From: Agrobacterium rosae
GTDB taxonomy: Bacteria; Pseudomonadota; Alphaproteobacteria; Rhizobiales; Rhizobiaceae
Direction: 5' to 3'
Assembly: GCF_002915175.1 (NCBI RefSeq)
Contig: NZ_NXEJ01000009.1
Span: forward strand, 89,962 to 153,961
Length of the DNA stretch: 64,000 nt
The notes under the pieces were generated by a model. That model worked only from the letters and a program-made list of their open reading frames with translations, had not been told where the DNA came from and searched no databases. Position 1 is the stretch's first letter. Every line of letters begins with the position of its first letter. The position numbers and the translations under genes are program-made. Positions 1 to 9,432 of this stretch are shown here, piece after piece.

Positions 1-2706
1 GCAGATGTGGCACCCATCGATGCGCTGTTTGGTGCTTTACACGCGAAAGGCTTTGCACCGCTGCCGATTTTCGTCAGCGGCTTGAAAGATCAGGACGCGA
101 TCCGGTTTCTGGAAGAGACACTTGCGCATTTGAAACCGGCGGCGATCATCGCGGCAACCGCCTTTGCCAGCCAGACGGATGAGAGCGGCAAAACCCTGTT
201 CGAGCGGCTGGATGTGGCAACGTTTCAAGTGATCATGGCCACGACCCGGCGTGATGGTTGGACGGAAAACATGCGCGGGATCAATCCGTCTGATCTTGCC
301 ATGCATGTGGTGCTGCCGGAGCTGGATGGCAGAATACTGGCCGGGGTCATTTCGTTCAAGCAGCCTGATCCGAATGGAGGGCGGGGCCTGGTCAATATGC
401 CGGAGCCTGACCGCGTCGAGCAGGTTGCAGACCGCGTGGCGGCCTTTTTTCGGCTGAAGACTGCGGCACCATCTCAACGACGCCTTGTCATTCTCATGCC
501 GGATTATCCGGGCGCGGCACCCGGCCGAACCGGTTATGCCGTGGGTCTGGATGTACCGCAAAGCGTACTAGAAATGCTGCATGATCTGCGCGATGCTGGA
601 TATGCGGTAGACGACATTCCCGAGACGGCACGTGGGTTGCTCAACCGCATAGAGAACGAAACCGTTGGTTTCGGTTTCGCCGAATATTCGGTATTCTGCG
701 CTACCCTCCCGCCTTCCGCCAATCAGGCGTTGGAGAGCACCTGGGGGAATGCCGCTGACGACGATGCCATTGAAGATGGAGCCTTCCGCTTCCGCGCCGC
801 GCGTTTCGGCGCGGTAACCGTCGCACTGGCACCTGATCGCGGTCGCAACGAAGATCGGCGCGTGGATTACCATGACCCGGCTTTACCTCCACGGCACGCC
901 TTGGTCGCTTTCGGTGCTTGGATGCGGCATGGCGTGGATGCGCATGCCATCATTCATGTCGGTGCACATGGCACGCTGGAATGGTTGCCCGGCAAGACTG
1001 TGGCGTTATCACAGGCCTGCTTCCCGGAAATCGTCACAGGGCCGTTGCCTGTGATCTATCCGTTCATCGTGTCCAATCCAGGTGAAGCAGCGGTTGCCAA
1101 GCGACGCATTGCCGCCGTCACCATTGGTCACATTCCCCCCGTGCTGGTGGATGCCGGTCTGTCGCCAGAGCAAATGGCGCTGGAGCAGCTTGTCGATGAA
1201 TATGCGCAGGCGGATGGGCTGGACCGTCGTCGCCGCGACCGGTTGGCAAAGCTTATCGTGGAGAAGGCGCAGGAGACCGGACTGGCGGCAGATGCGGGAA
1301 TTGGCTTGCGGGACGATGCCGATACGGCACTGTCACGCATCGATGCCTTTCTCTGCGATCTCAAGGATTTCGCCATCAAGGACGGTCAGCATGTGTTCGG
1401 CCGCTGCGCAGATGATGAGGTCGATCCACTGAGAGTACAAAGTGCAGTGGCGGAAAAGTCGGCACTGCTTGCAGCACTCGATGGTCGGCATATCCCTCCC
1501 GGGCCTTCCGGTGCACCGGCTCGCGGGCGACTTGATGTTTTGCCCACTGGGCGCAATCTTTACGCCGCAGATCCGCGCACCATGCCGACGCCGACCGCTT
1601 TCGAGCTTGGCCGCATGGCAGGCGAAGAGGTCTTGCGGCATTATTTGCAAAGCCATGGCGATTGGCCAAAACATCTGGTGTTCGATCTCTGGGGCTCGGC
1701 CTCGTTGCGCAATGGCGGCGAGGATGTGGGGCAGGCGCTTCATCTGATGGGGGCAAGGCCGATCTATGATCCGGCTACGGGCCGTGTAACCGGCATCGAA
1801 GTGCTGCCACCTGCGGCGCTGGGACGGCCCCGTGTCGATGTGACATTCCGTATTTCTGGCCTGTTTCGAGATATGTTCCCGGCGCTGATCGCCCTGCTCG
1901 ATGCTGCGGCAAAGGCGATCGCCCGGCGTGAGGAAGCCGCCGGTGACAATCCACTGGGGGAAGAAGCTGCAAGCCTCGGCCATATCCCGGCCCGCATTTT
2001 CGGCTCCGCACCCGGCACCTATGGTGCTGGCATTGAGGAAAAGCTGGCCAGCGGGCGCTGGGATGAGCGCGAGGAGCTTGGGCAGACCTATTTGGACGCG
2101 GCAAGTCATGCTTTCGGTGGCGCGGATGGGCTTGGCGTTTTTGTTGATACAGGCTTTGCAAGCCAGGTGGAAAAAGCCGACCTGCTGGTCCACACCGGCG
2201 ATGATCCGGGACGCGACCTTCTTGATGGCTCCTCTGACGTTGCCTTCATCGGAGGCTTCGCGGCGGCCAAGGCGGCGCTTGGTCAATCGGCTGACGTGGT
2301 GGCATTGGACACGACCGATCCCGCCCGCCCGCGTGCCCGTTCTATCGCTCAGGCAATCACTCGCGTCGTGCGCGCCCGGGCGATCAATCCGCGCTTTATC
2401 GCCGGGCAGATGCGGCATGGGCCACGCGGTGCGGCGGAATTTGCCGAGACGGTGGACCGGCTGATCGGCTTTGCCGAAACCACCCATGCCGTATCGTCCT
2501 CTCTGATCGAGGCGCTCTACGACGCATATTTGGGCAATGAAGAGGTGCGCGATTTCATTCTACGGGAAAACCCGCAGGCGGCAGAGGTTATGGCCCAACG
2601 GTTTCTCTCCGCCCGTCATCGCGGCCTTTGGCACAGCCGTCGCAATGCCGTGGATGCGGAACTGGAGATGTTGATTGCTCCAAGACAGGCGAGGGCGAAC
2701 GCATGA
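1..2706 (+). CDS. cobN: Cobaltochelatase large subunit CobN (5' end outside window)
   Basis: CobN is the large, ATP-dependent subunit of the aerobic cobaltochelatase; with CobS and CobT it inserts cobalt into hydrogenobyrinic acid a,c-diamide in the cytoplasm. The frame is open from base 1, so the gene starts upstream; about 900 residues of a protein usually near 1250-1275 are present, i.e. the C-terminal two thirds. The conserved HVGAHGTLEWLPGK segment and the long CobN/magnesium-chelatase H-type core are visible. The stop overlaps the cobG start (ATGA at 2703-2706), indicating translational coupling. cobS and cobT are not in the window. The family call is certain; what lies upstream cannot be seen. 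Confidence 0.96.
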   Translation, partial: ADVAPIDALFGALHAKGFAPLPIFVSGLKDQDAIRFLEETLAHLKPAAIIAATAFASQTDESGKTLFERLDVATFQVIMATTRRDGWTENMRGINPSDLAMHVVLPELDGRILAGVISFKQPDPNGGRGLVNMPEPDRVEQVADRVAAFFRLKTAAPSQRRLVILMPDYPGAAPGRTGYAVGLDVPQSVLEMLHDLRDAGYAVDDIPETARGLLNRIENETVGFGFAEYSVFCATLPPSANQALESTWGNAADDDAIEDGAFRFRAARFGAVTVALAPDRGRNEDRRVDYHDPALPPRHALVAFGAWMRHGVDAHAIIHVGAHGTLEWLPGKTVALSQACFPEIVTGPLPVIYPFIVSNPGEAAVAKRRIAAVTIGHIPPVLVDAGLSPEQMALEQLVDEYAQADGLDRRRRDRLAKLIVEKAQETGLAADAGIGLRDDADTALSRIDAFLCDLKDFAIKDGQHVFGRCADDEVDPLRVQSAVAEKSALLAALDGRHIPPGPSGAPARGRLDVLPTGRNLYAADPRTMPTPTAFELGRMAGEEVLRHYLQSHGDWPKHLVFDLWGSASLRNGGEDVGQALHLMGARPIYDPATGRVTGIEVLPPAALGRPRVDVTFRISGLFRDMFPALIALLDAAAKAIARREEAAGDNPLGEEAASLGHIPARIFGSAPGTYGAGIEEKLASGRWDEREELGQTYLDAASHAFGGADGLGVFVDTGFASQVEKADLLVHTGDDPGRDLLDGSSDVAFIGGFAAAKAALGQSADVVALDTTDPARPRARSIAQAITRVVRARAINPRFIAGQMRHGPRGAAEFAETVDRLIGFAETTHAVSSSLIEALYDAYLGNEEVRDFILRENPQAAEVMAQRFLSARHRGLWHSRRNAVDAELEMLIAPRQARANA

Positions 2707-4133
2707 GCGCCACCAGCCGTGTCGACGTTCAGCCTTTTACCCGTCGCGGCGTTTGCCCGGCCTTGTCTGCTCCGATGCAGACGGGAGATGGACTTTTGTC
2801 CCGCATTGCCTTCACGGATCATATTTCGCCCGATGATCTGGATGCGCTATCTGCCCTCGCCATCCGGCATGGCAACGGTTTGATCGACATCACCGCGCGT
2901 GGCGGTTTGCAATTTCGCGGGTTGACCGCTGAGAGTGCTGTGGCCCTTGAACAGGATATTTTGACTCTTAGTCTGCCGTTGCGACAAGGCTTGGCGGTAG
3001 AAATTTCACCTCTTGCAGGCATCGATGAGGCGGCCATCGCTGATCCGCGTGCGATTATGAGCCGGATATCGGAGCGCGCGGATACGTTCAAACTGTCTGA
3101 ACGACTGGCCGCGAAAATGTCTGTCATCATTGATGGCGGCGGCCATGTGAGCATGGTCGATCTGCTGGCAGATGTCAGGCTGAAGGCGGTTCGGATCAAT
3201 GATGACGTACTGTGGCAATTGATGTTGAGTGGTGCAGAAAAAACGTCATTGCGTGCCGGTATGCTGCGAACGGAACATGCCGCAGATGTGGTCATCGATC
3301 TCCTGAATTGCCTTGTTGAACGGGGTTCCGACGCGCGCGGTCGCGATCTGGACATTGAAACGGTGCGGGCGGTTTGTGCGGAACGGTTGGTTGATAGCAA
3401 TGAAACAGGTCAAGACCTGAGCCCCTCATCCCCCTGCCGCGACCTTCTCTCCGGCAGGGAGAAGGCGGAAAGCCTGACCCTCCCGACTCATGGCGAAGCG
3501 CATCCCTACGGATTAATGAGTCTTTCCTGTTGGCAGTTTGCCGCCGCGTTGGCACCTGCCTACGGTCAAATCCCAGCTGATACGCTGTCTGCTCTTTGCC
3601 GACATGCATCCATGCTGGAGATAAAATATGTAAGACCCGGCCCCGGCCATGCTCTGTATTTTATTGGAGACAAAGAGGCTTGCCAGACGCTTCTCACCCA
3701 TGCGCGTGATGCTAGTTTTGTGACGAATGCTCGTGATCCGCGTTCTGCCATTGCAGTTTGCGCCGGGGAACCGGCCTGCGCTTCGGCTTTCATTTCCACA
3801 AGACAACTGGCTGAACACGCGGCGGCGGACTGTGCGGCCCTCCTGGACGGGTCACTCACGCTGCATCTTTCCGGCTGCGGCAAGGGCTGCGCCCATCCCA
3901 CATCGGCACCGCTTGCTTTCTCAGGCTCTTCCGATGGGCTGGCGTTTCGCTATTCGGGCCGTGTTTCAGACGCTCCAGATGTTATTTTGCCCTTCACGGA
4001 GCAGAAGGCGGCACTTTCGCGACTTGCCCGTTTGTATGAAAAAGAACATAAGCCCGGAGAAAATGCCCGCGCGCTGCTTGCCCGTCTTGGCAGGCAAAAG
4101 ATCGTCGCGGCGCTCCGACAGGATAATCGATGA
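2703..4133 (+). CDS. cobG: Precorrin-3B synthase CobG
   Basis: CobG uses O2 to make precorrin-3B and so prepares the ring contraction of the aerobic B12 pathway. The 476-residue protein has the duplicated sulfite/nitrite-reductase ferredoxin-like halves. A C-X5-C motif (CAGEPAC) followed by a C-X3-C motif (CGKGC in LSGCGKGCAHP) provides the 4Fe-4S/sirohaem-type cysteine ligands near the C-terminus. I chose ATG 2703 because it overlaps the cobN stop; a longer frame open to 2628 would run into cobN. Between the halves (about residues 240-262, bases 3420-3485) the frame crosses a rhizobial palindromic repeat that looks like an in-frame insertion; see findings. The stop overlaps the cobH start. 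Confidence 0.95.
   Translation: MSATSRVDVQPFTRRGVCPALSAPMQTGDGLLSRIAFTDHISPDDLDALSALAIRHGNGLIDITARGGLQFRGLTAESAVALEQDILTLSLPLRQGLAVEISPLAGIDEAAIADPRAIMSRISERADTFKLSERLAAKMSVIIDGGGHVSMVDLLADVRLKAVRINDDVLWQLMLSGAEKTSLRAGMLRTEHAADVVIDLLNCLVERGSDARGRDLDIETVRAVCAERLVDSNETGQDLSPSSPCRDLLSGREKAESLTLPTHGEAHPYGLMSLSCWQFAAALAPAYGQIPADTLSALCRHASMLEIKYVRPGPGHALYFIGDKEACQTLLTHARDASFVTNARDPRSAIAVCAGEPACASAFISTRQLAEHAAADCAALLDGSLTLHLSGCGKGCAHPTSAPLAFSGSSDGLAFRYSGRVSDAPDVILPFTEQKAALSRLARLYEKEHKPGENARALLARLGRQKIVAALRQDNR
3420..3485. repeat. Palindromic repeat unit inside cobG
   Basis: The stretch opens with cccctcatcc and contains ccttctctccggcagggagaagg, an almost perfect dyad around ggca. This is the look of a short extragenic palindrome common between rhizobial genes, yet here it is read through in frame as part of CobG. 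The flanking protein is conserved in the family while this stretch is low in recognisable homology. Identification of the repeat family is from memory of its consensus, not from a search. Confidence 0.55.
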
Positions 4134-4762
4134 CTGAATACGACTATATTCGCGATGGTAACGCGATTTACGAGCGCTCCTTTGCGATGGTGCGAGAAGA
4201 GGCTGATCTGTCTGCCTTTACGCCGGACCAGGCCGAAATCGCCATCCGCATGATCCACGCCTGCGGACAGGTGGAGGCGGCACAGCATTTTCGCTTCTCG
4301 CCCGATTTCGTGACTGCTGCGCGCGGCGCGCTGGAAGCGGGCAAGCCCATTCTTTGCGACGCCGAAATGGTGGCGCATGGCGTGACGCGTGCTCGCCTTC
4401 CCGCCCGCAACGAGGTGATTTGCACGCTGCGCTATCCACAAACCCCTGAACTGGCAAAGGCCATCGGCAACACCCGTTCTGCCGCAGCACTCGATCTTTG
4501 GGGCGATAAACTGGATGGCGCGCTGGTGGCCATCGGCAATGCACCGACCGCGCTGTTTTATCTCTTGGAAATGCTGGAACGTGGTGCGCCCCGCCCCGCC
4601 GCCATCATCGGCATGCCGGTTGGTTTCGTGGGTGCGATGGAATCAAAGGATGCGCTTGAGGAAAGTGGGCTGCGCATTCCCTATGCGATCGTCAAGGGCC
4701 GCCTCGGCGGCTCTGCCATGACGGCAGCAGCGGTCAATGCCGTGGCGAGGCCTGGCCTATGA
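4130..4762 (+). CDS. cobH: Precorrin-8X methylmutase CobH
   Basis: CobH (CbiC family) moves the C11 methyl group to C12, turning precorrin-8X into hydrogenobyrinic acid. At 210 residues it has the family's usual length. The family is recognisable from YDYIRDGNAIYERSF at the N-terminus, the RMIHACGQVEA segment that carries the active-site histidine, and GMPVGFVGAMESK near the C-terminus. The ATG overlaps the cobG stop (4130-4133) and the stop overlaps the cobI start (4759-4762), so it sits in the middle of a coupled cobGHIJ run. Confidence 0.96.
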   Translation: MTEYDYIRDGNAIYERSFAMVREEADLSAFTPDQAEIAIRMIHACGQVEAAQHFRFSPDFVTAARGALEAGKPILCDAEMVAHGVTRARLPARNEVICTLRYPQTPELAKAIGNTRSAAALDLWGDKLDGALVAIGNAPTALFYLLEMLERGAPRPAAIIGMPVGFVGAMESKDALEESGLRIPYAIVKGRLGGSAMTAAAVNAVARPGL

Positions 4763-5541
4763 GCGCCGCACTGTTCGATCCTGCGCCACAGACGGTATTG
4801 AAAGGCAAGCTGATTGGTGTCGGCACAGGTCCTGGTGATCCCGAGCTTTTGACGCTGAAGGCCGTTCGCGCCATCGAGAATGCCGATGTTGTCGCCTTTT
4901 TTTGCAAGAGAGGTAGCAAGGGCAATGGGCGCGGCATCGTTGAAAGCTTCATCCGCCCCGGCACGCTGGAAATGCCATTGGTTTACCCGGTGACGGTTGA
5001 GAGCGACAAGAACGGCGACGATTACCGCGGAGCCATTGCTGGCTTTTTCGATCAGTCTGCGAGAGATATTGCCGTTCATCTGGATGCCGGACGCAACGTC
5101 GCAGTGCTCTCCGAAGGCGATCCGTTGTTTTACGGCTCCTATATGCACTTGCATTTGCGACTTGCGCCGTCCTATCCGGCAGAAGTCGTGGCGGGCATCA
5201 CAGCCATGTCCGGCTGCTGGTCCATGACGGGCCTTCCGCTGGTGCAGGGCGATGACATCTTGAGCGTGCTGCCCGGAACACTTGGCGAAGAGACGTTGAC
5301 GGAGCGGCTGTCCGGTACGGATGGTGCTGTTATCATGAAGGTTGGGCGCAACCTTCCAAAAATCCGCCGTGCGCTGGAACGCGCGGGCAAGCTGCAAAGC
5401 GCTCTGTATGTCGAGCGCGGCACGATGGAAAACGGTCATGCCATGCGACTGGTGGAGCACGACGGTTCGCCCGCGCCCTACTTCTCTCTGGTGCTGGTAC
5501 CGGGCTGGAAAGACAGACCTGCGGGTGGAGAGACCATATGA
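4759..5541 (+). CDS. cobI: Precorrin-2 C20-methyltransferase CobI
   Basis: CobI transfers a methyl group from S-adenosylmethionine to C20 of precorrin-2, giving precorrin-3A. The 260-residue protein shows the tetrapyrrole methylase (class III SAM methyltransferase) signature GVGTGPGDPELLTLKAVRAI at residues about 20-39. A second family motif, VLSEGDPLFYGSYMHL, is in the middle, followed by VVAGITAMSG. Start ATG overlaps the cobH stop, and the stop overlaps the cobJ ATG at 5538. Confidence 0.96.
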   Translation: MSAALFDPAPQTVLKGKLIGVGTGPGDPELLTLKAVRAIENADVVAFFCKRGSKGNGRGIVESFIRPGTLEMPLVYPVTVESDKNGDDYRGAIAGFFDQSARDIAVHLDAGRNVAVLSEGDPLFYGSYMHLHLRLAPSYPAEVVAGITAMSGCWSMTGLPLVQGDDILSVLPGTLGEETLTERLSGTDGAVIMKVGRNLPKIRRALERAGKLQSALYVERGTMENGHAMRLVEHDGSPAPYFSLVLVPGWKDRPAGGETI

Positions 5542-6299
5542 GTGGTCGTCTCACCGTCGTTGGCCTTGGCCCGGGCAATCTGGGTCAGATTACGCCGGAA
5601 GCGCTGGATGCCGTGCGTGAGGCAGACGATTTCTTCGGCTATATTCCCTATCTCGACCGGCTTTCGCTGGAGCCACATCAACGTCGCCACGCCTCTGATA
5701 ATCGCGAGGAACTTTCCCGCGCCGAGGCGGCGCTGACGATTGCGGCTGCGGGGGGCAAGGTTTGCGTCGTGTCGGGTGGTGATCCCGGTGTTTTCGCCAT
5801 GGCTGCCGCCGTGTGCGAAGCCATCGAAAATGGTCCCGCGGAGTGGCGGAATATTGATTTTTCGGTCGTGCCGGGTGTGACGGCCATGCTGGCGGTGGCG
5901 GCGAGAGCCGGTGCGCCGCTGGGGCACGATTTTTGTGCCATTTCGCTATCGGATAATCTGAAACCCTGGTCGCTGATCGAAAAGCGGCTGGTTGCGGCAG
6001 CGCAAGCCGGTTTCGTGATGGCGTTTTACAACCCTGTCAGCAAGGCACGTCCCCACCAATTGGCAACGGCTTTCGATGTGCTGCGCGCGCATCTGCCCGG
6101 GTCGGTGCCGGTGATTTTCGGGCGCGCTGCCGGGCGGGCGGATGAGCGTATGCGCGTCGTGCCGCTGTCTGATGCGGCAAGCGATATGGCCGATATGGCC
6201 ACCTGCATCATTGTTGGTTCGGTGGAAACACGGTTGATCGAACGCAGTGGCCAGCAGCCTATTGTCTATTCACCACGTTCGTCCAAAAGGGAAAGCTGA
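5538..6299 (+). CDS. cobJ: Precorrin-3B C17-methyltransferase CobJ
   Basis: CobJ methylates C17 and drives the ring contraction of precorrin-3B to precorrin-4, the step after CobG. The 253-residue protein is a tetrapyrrole methylase with VVGLGPGNLGQITPEA at the N-terminus, VVSGGDPGVFAMAAAV in the middle and VVPGVTAMLAVAARAGAPLG, typical of CobJ/CbiH. It is the last gene of the coupled cobNGHIJ run. Its last 34 bases overlap the end of cobK, which runs the other way. Confidence 0.96.
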   Translation: MSGRLTVVGLGPGNLGQITPEALDAVREADDFFGYIPYLDRLSLEPHQRRHASDNREELSRAEAALTIAAAGGKVCVVSGGDPGVFAMAAAVCEAIENGPAEWRNIDFSVVPGVTAMLAVAARAGAPLGHDFCAISLSDNLKPWSLIEKRLVAAAQAGFVMAFYNPVSKARPHQLATAFDVLRAHLPGSVPVIFGRAAGRADERMRVVPLSDAASDMADMATCIIVGSVETRLIERSGQQPIVYSPRSSKRES

Positions 6300-7033
6300 T
6301 GGCGGATGGCGGCCAAGGCAGTATCGATGTTCGGGACCGTCTCGATATTTGCCCGCATCGGACGCTCGATCATCAACACCCTTATTCCCAGACGGCGCGC
6401 CGCTTCAATCTTCGCGTAGGCCGCCGTGCCGCCGGAGTTTTTGGAGACGATGAACGCAATGTGATTTTCACGCAGCAGGTCGATTTCATCAGCCAGCGCG
6501 AAGGGCCCGCGCGCCGTCAGGTAACGGGCATGCGGCACCGTCAGAGGCGGCTCGACCGGATCGACGCTGCGGATGAGATAATGGTGCTGCGGTGCGGCCT
6601 CGAAGGGCAGCAGTTCCTGACGACCGAGCGCGAGGAAAGCCTTGGTGCTCGTGTTTCCAAGAGCAGCGACAGCGCTTTCCACATCGGCCACGCTTTGCCA
6701 ATCATCGCTGGACTGTCTCTCCCACGCCGGGCGCTCCAGAGTGACAAGTGGAATATCGGCCAGTTTTGCGGCCTCAACGGCGTTTGCAGAGATGCGCGCC
6801 GCGTAAGGGTGGGTCGCATCCACCAGAAGATCGAACCGATTTTCCGTGATGAAGTCGGCCAGTCCTTTTGCACCGCCAAATCCGCCGGTGCGCATCGGCA
6901 CCGGTTGCTGAACAGGATCACGGGTACGGCCGGCCATAGACAGAAGCAGCCGGTAGCCGGAGTCTTCCGCCAGTTTTCCAGCCAGAATACGGGCATCCGC
7001 CGTGCCGCCAAGAATGAGTATGGAGCGTGTCAT
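6266..7033 (-). CDS. cobK: Precorrin-6A reductase CobK
   Basis: CobK reduces precorrin-6A to precorrin-6B with NADPH. The 255-residue protein begins MTRSILILGGTADARILA, the family's N-terminal nucleotide-binding stretch, and has DLLVDATHPYAARIS and FIVSKNSGGTAAYAKI further on, both conserved in CobK/CbiJ. I chose the ATG at 7033 rather than the longer frame to 7219, because the family begins right there and the extra residues are the mirror of cobL. The start codon shares a CATG with the start of cobL on the other strand. It lies antisense inside an otherwise plus-strand cluster and so needs its own promoter, presumably within cobL. Confidence 0.94.
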   Translation of the reverse strand: MTRSILILGGTADARILAGKLAEDSGYRLLLSMAGRTRDPVQQPVPMRTGGFGGAKGLADFITENRFDLLVDATHPYAARISANAVEAAKLADIPLVTLERPAWERQSSDDWQSVADVESAVAALGNTSTKAFLALGRQELLPFEAAPQHHYLIRSVDPVEPPLTVPHARYLTARGPFALADEIDLLRENHIAFIVSKNSGGTAAYAKIEAARRLGIRVLMIERPMRANIETVPNIDTALAAIRHQLSLLDERGE

Positions 7034-8288
7034 GGCCTCTGAATATGCCGGAATCGACAGCGCATCCACTGAAAAGGCGAGTGCCCCATGGCTTTCCATT
7101 GTCGGCATTGGCGAGAACGGGCTTGCCGGACTGGGTAAGGATGCGCACCGGGCGATTGAAACGGCCGAATTCGTGTTTGGCGGCAAACGACATTTGGCGC
7201 TGGTGGCGGATGCCATCAAAGGCGAAGCCCGGCCATGGCCAGTCCCGTTCGATGTGGAGATGGCGGATGTCGTCGCGTTGCGCGGACGCGAGGTTTGTGT
7301 GCTGGCGTCTGGCGATCCATTTTTTTTCGGTGTCGGCGTGACGCTGCTGCGTCAGGTCTCTGCAGAGGAGACCGTATCCTACCCTGCCCCATCGGCGTTT
7401 TCGCTGGCCGCTTCAAGACTCGGCTGGGCGTTGCAAGATGTAGAATGTGTGTCGCTGCACGGTCGCTCCATCGATCTCATCCGCCCGCATCTGCATGCCG
7501 GTGCGAAACTCATCGTTCTGACATCGGATGAGAAAGCCCCTGCCCTTTTGGCAGCGCTTGTTTCGGAGGCTGGCTTTGGTGCTTCCAATTTTAGTCTGCT
7601 GGAAGCTCTTGGTGGTCCCCGTGAGAAAGTCCGGGCTGGCAAGGCTGCCAAGTTTTCCTTGAGCGATGTCGATCCGCTGAATGTCGTTGCCATCAATGTC
7701 GTTGCGGATGAAAAGGCGCGTATCATCCCCTATTCGCAAGGGCTGGATGATGCGCTGTTCGAGCATGATGGCCAGATGACCAAGCGTGAGATTCGGGCGG
7801 TCACGCTGTCATCGCTCGGCCCCCGTCATGGCGAATTGCTTTGGGATATTGGTGCGGGTTCGGGCTCCATCGGCATCGAGTGGATGCTGGCGCATCCGTC
7901 ATTGCGCGCTATCGGTATCGAGCAGCACCCGGAGCGGGCCGAGCGGGCCATGCGCAACGCGGAAGCTTTCGGCGTGCCGGGGCTGGAAATCGTGATCGGT
8001 ACGGCACCGGAGGCGTTCGAAGGTCTGCCGGTGCCACACGCCATCTTTATTGGCGGCGGTGGCAGCGAAGATGGCGTGCTGGATGGCGCAATTGCGGCGT
8101 TGAAACCCGGCGGTCGTCTGGTGGCCAATGCGGTGACGTTGGAGATGGAGGCGATGTTGCTGGCTGCGCAGGCGCGGCTGGGCGGTTCGCTGATCCGGCT
8201 CGAGGTTGCGCGCGCCTCGTCTGTTGGTTCCATGCAGGGCTGGCGTCCGGCCATGCCGGTCACGCAATGGGCTTGGGTCAAGCCGTGA
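7032..8288 (+). CDS. cobL: Precorrin-6B C5,15-methyltransferase (decarboxylating) CobL
   Basis: CobL methylates C5 and C15 of precorrin-6B and removes the acetate side-chain carboxyl at C12, giving precorrin-8X. The 418-residue protein is the usual fusion of a CbiE-like tetrapyrrole methylase (residues about 18-210; LSIVGIGENGLAGLG, VLASGDPFFFGVG) with a CbiT-like Rossmann methyltransferase (from about 235; LLWDIGAGSGSIGIEWM). ATG 7032 gives a length close to known CobL proteins; the frame stays open ten codons further upstream. The start overlaps the cobK start on the other strand. The TGA overlaps the GTG of cobE. Confidence 0.94.
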   Translation: MASEYAGIDSASTEKASAPWLSIVGIGENGLAGLGKDAHRAIETAEFVFGGKRHLALVADAIKGEARPWPVPFDVEMADVVALRGREVCVLASGDPFFFGVGVTLLRQVSAEETVSYPAPSAFSLAASRLGWALQDVECVSLHGRSIDLIRPHLHAGAKLIVLTSDEKAPALLAALVSEAGFGASNFSLLEALGGPREKVRAGKAAKFSLSDVDPLNVVAINVVADEKARIIPYSQGLDDALFEHDGQMTKREIRAVTLSSLGPRHGELLWDIGAGSGSIGIEWMLAHPSLRAIGIEQHPERAERAMRNAEAFGVPGLEIVIGTAPEAFEGLPVPHAIFIGGGGSEDGVLDGAIAALKPGGRLVANAVTLEMEAMLLAAQARLGGSLIRLEVARASSVGSMQGWRPAMPVTQWAWVKP

Positions 8289-8662
8289 TTGTGGCGGGGA
8301 TCGGGTGTCGCAAGGGAACCAGTGCAGAGGCAATCATTGCTGCTTTAGATGAGGCGTCAAAGGCGCATGGTGTAAAGATCGATTTCATCGCAACGGCACC
8401 GATCAAGGCCGACGAACCGGGATTGATGGAAGCCGCGACACGGCTTGGTATGGCGTTCGTCGTGGTGGCGCAGGCGGATTTCGAACAGGCCGGTGCCCGC
8501 ACGATCACGCAATCGGCAACCAGCCTCAAACATTCCGGCTCCCCCAGTCTCAGCGAAGCATCGGCTTTGGCGGCGTTGGGACCACGATCAAGGCTGATTG
8601 CGCCGCGAATGGTGATCGGCGATATGACGGTGGCGCTTGCCACTTTAGGAGACAACGAATGA
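8285..8662 (+). CDS. cobE: Cobalamin biosynthesis protein CobE (CbiG C-terminal family)
   Basis: This 125-residue protein corresponds to the C-terminal domain of CbiG, called CobE in the aerobic pathway. It is thought to bind a late corrin intermediate and assist the pathway; its exact reaction is not settled. Visible family features are [15 protein letters not shown] at the N-terminus and the central [14 protein letters not shown]. The start is a GTG at 8285 that overlaps the cobL stop (GTGA); the much longer frame to 7841 is a cobL shadow. The TGA overlaps the ATG of cobM at 8659, so cobL, cobE and cobM are coupled. Confidence 0.88.
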   Translation: MIVAGIGCRKGTSAEAIIAALDEASKAHGVKIDFIATAPIKADEPGLMEAATRLGMAFVVVAQADFEQAGARTITQSATSLKHSGSPSLSEASALAALGPRSRLIAPRMVIGDMTVALATLGDNE

Positions 8663-9432
8663 CGGTTCATTTTATTGGTGCCGGTCCTGGTGCAGCAGAT
8701 CTTATTACGGTGCGTGGGCGCGATCTCATCGCCGCCTGCCCGGTCTGCCTCTATGCAGGCTCGCTCGTGCCGAAAGCTTTGCTGGAGTATTGCCCTGATG
8801 GTGCGCGCATCGTCGATACGGCAGCGCTTTCGCTGGATGATATCGAGGCGGAATATGTCGCTGCGGCGCGTGAGGGCAAGGATGTGGCGCGGCTGCATTC
8901 CGGCGACCTCTCCGTCTGGAGCGCCATGGGCGAGCAAATTCGCCGTCTGGAGCGTCTGGGGCTGGATTATACTGTTACACCAGGTGTACCGTCTTTTGCC
9001 GCAGCCGCCGCTACGTTGCGGCGAGAGTTGACAGTGCCGGAGGTGGCGCAGAGCCTCGTGCTCACCCGCATCTCGGGCCGTGCCTCCAAAATGCCGGAGA
9101 CGGAAACCTTGAAGGCATTCGGGGCGACAGGCGCGACGCTTGCCATTCATCTGGCCATTCACGCCATCGCCAAAGTGGTCGAAGACCTGACGCCGCTCTA
9201 TGGTACCGATTGCCCGGTCGCCATCGTGGTGCGGGCCTCATGGCCGGAAGAACGGGTCATCAGAGGCACACTTGGTAATATCGAAGCCAAGCTTGCAGAA
9301 GAGCCGGTGGAGCGCACGGCGTTGATCTTCGTCGGCAAAGGCTTGGCGTCAGAGGATTTTCGAGAGAGCGCACTTTACAGCACGGATTATGTGCGCCGGT
9401 TCCGCTCACCGGAAGGGAAAGCCGAGACGTGA
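8659..9432 (+). CDS. cobM: Precorrin-4 C11-methyltransferase CobM
   Basis: CobM methylates C11 of precorrin-4 to give precorrin-5. The 257-residue protein carries the tetrapyrrole-methylase motifs [16 protein letters not shown] at the N-terminus, [16 protein letters not shown] in the middle, and [13 protein letters not shown], all typical of CobM/CbiF. The start overlaps the cobE stop. The last 46 bases overlap the 3' end of cbiD, which is convergent. Confidence 0.96.
   Translation: MTVHFIGAGPGAADLITVRGRDLIAACPVCLYAGSLVPKALLEYCPDGARIVDTAALSLDDIEAEYVAAAREGKDVARLHSGDLSVWSAMGEQIRRLERLGLDYTVTPGVPSFAAAAATLRRELTVPEVAQSLVLTRISGRASKMPETETLKAFGATGATLAIHLAIHAIAKVVEDLTPLYGTDCPVAIVVRASWPEERVIRGTLGNIEAKLAEEPVERTALIFVGKGLASEDFRESALYSTDYVRRFRSPEGKAET

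Noticed and set aside
6299..7042. A 247-codon plus-strand frame continuing cobJ toward cobL
   Set aside because: It is the complement of cobK, which has clear precorrin-6A reductase motifs.
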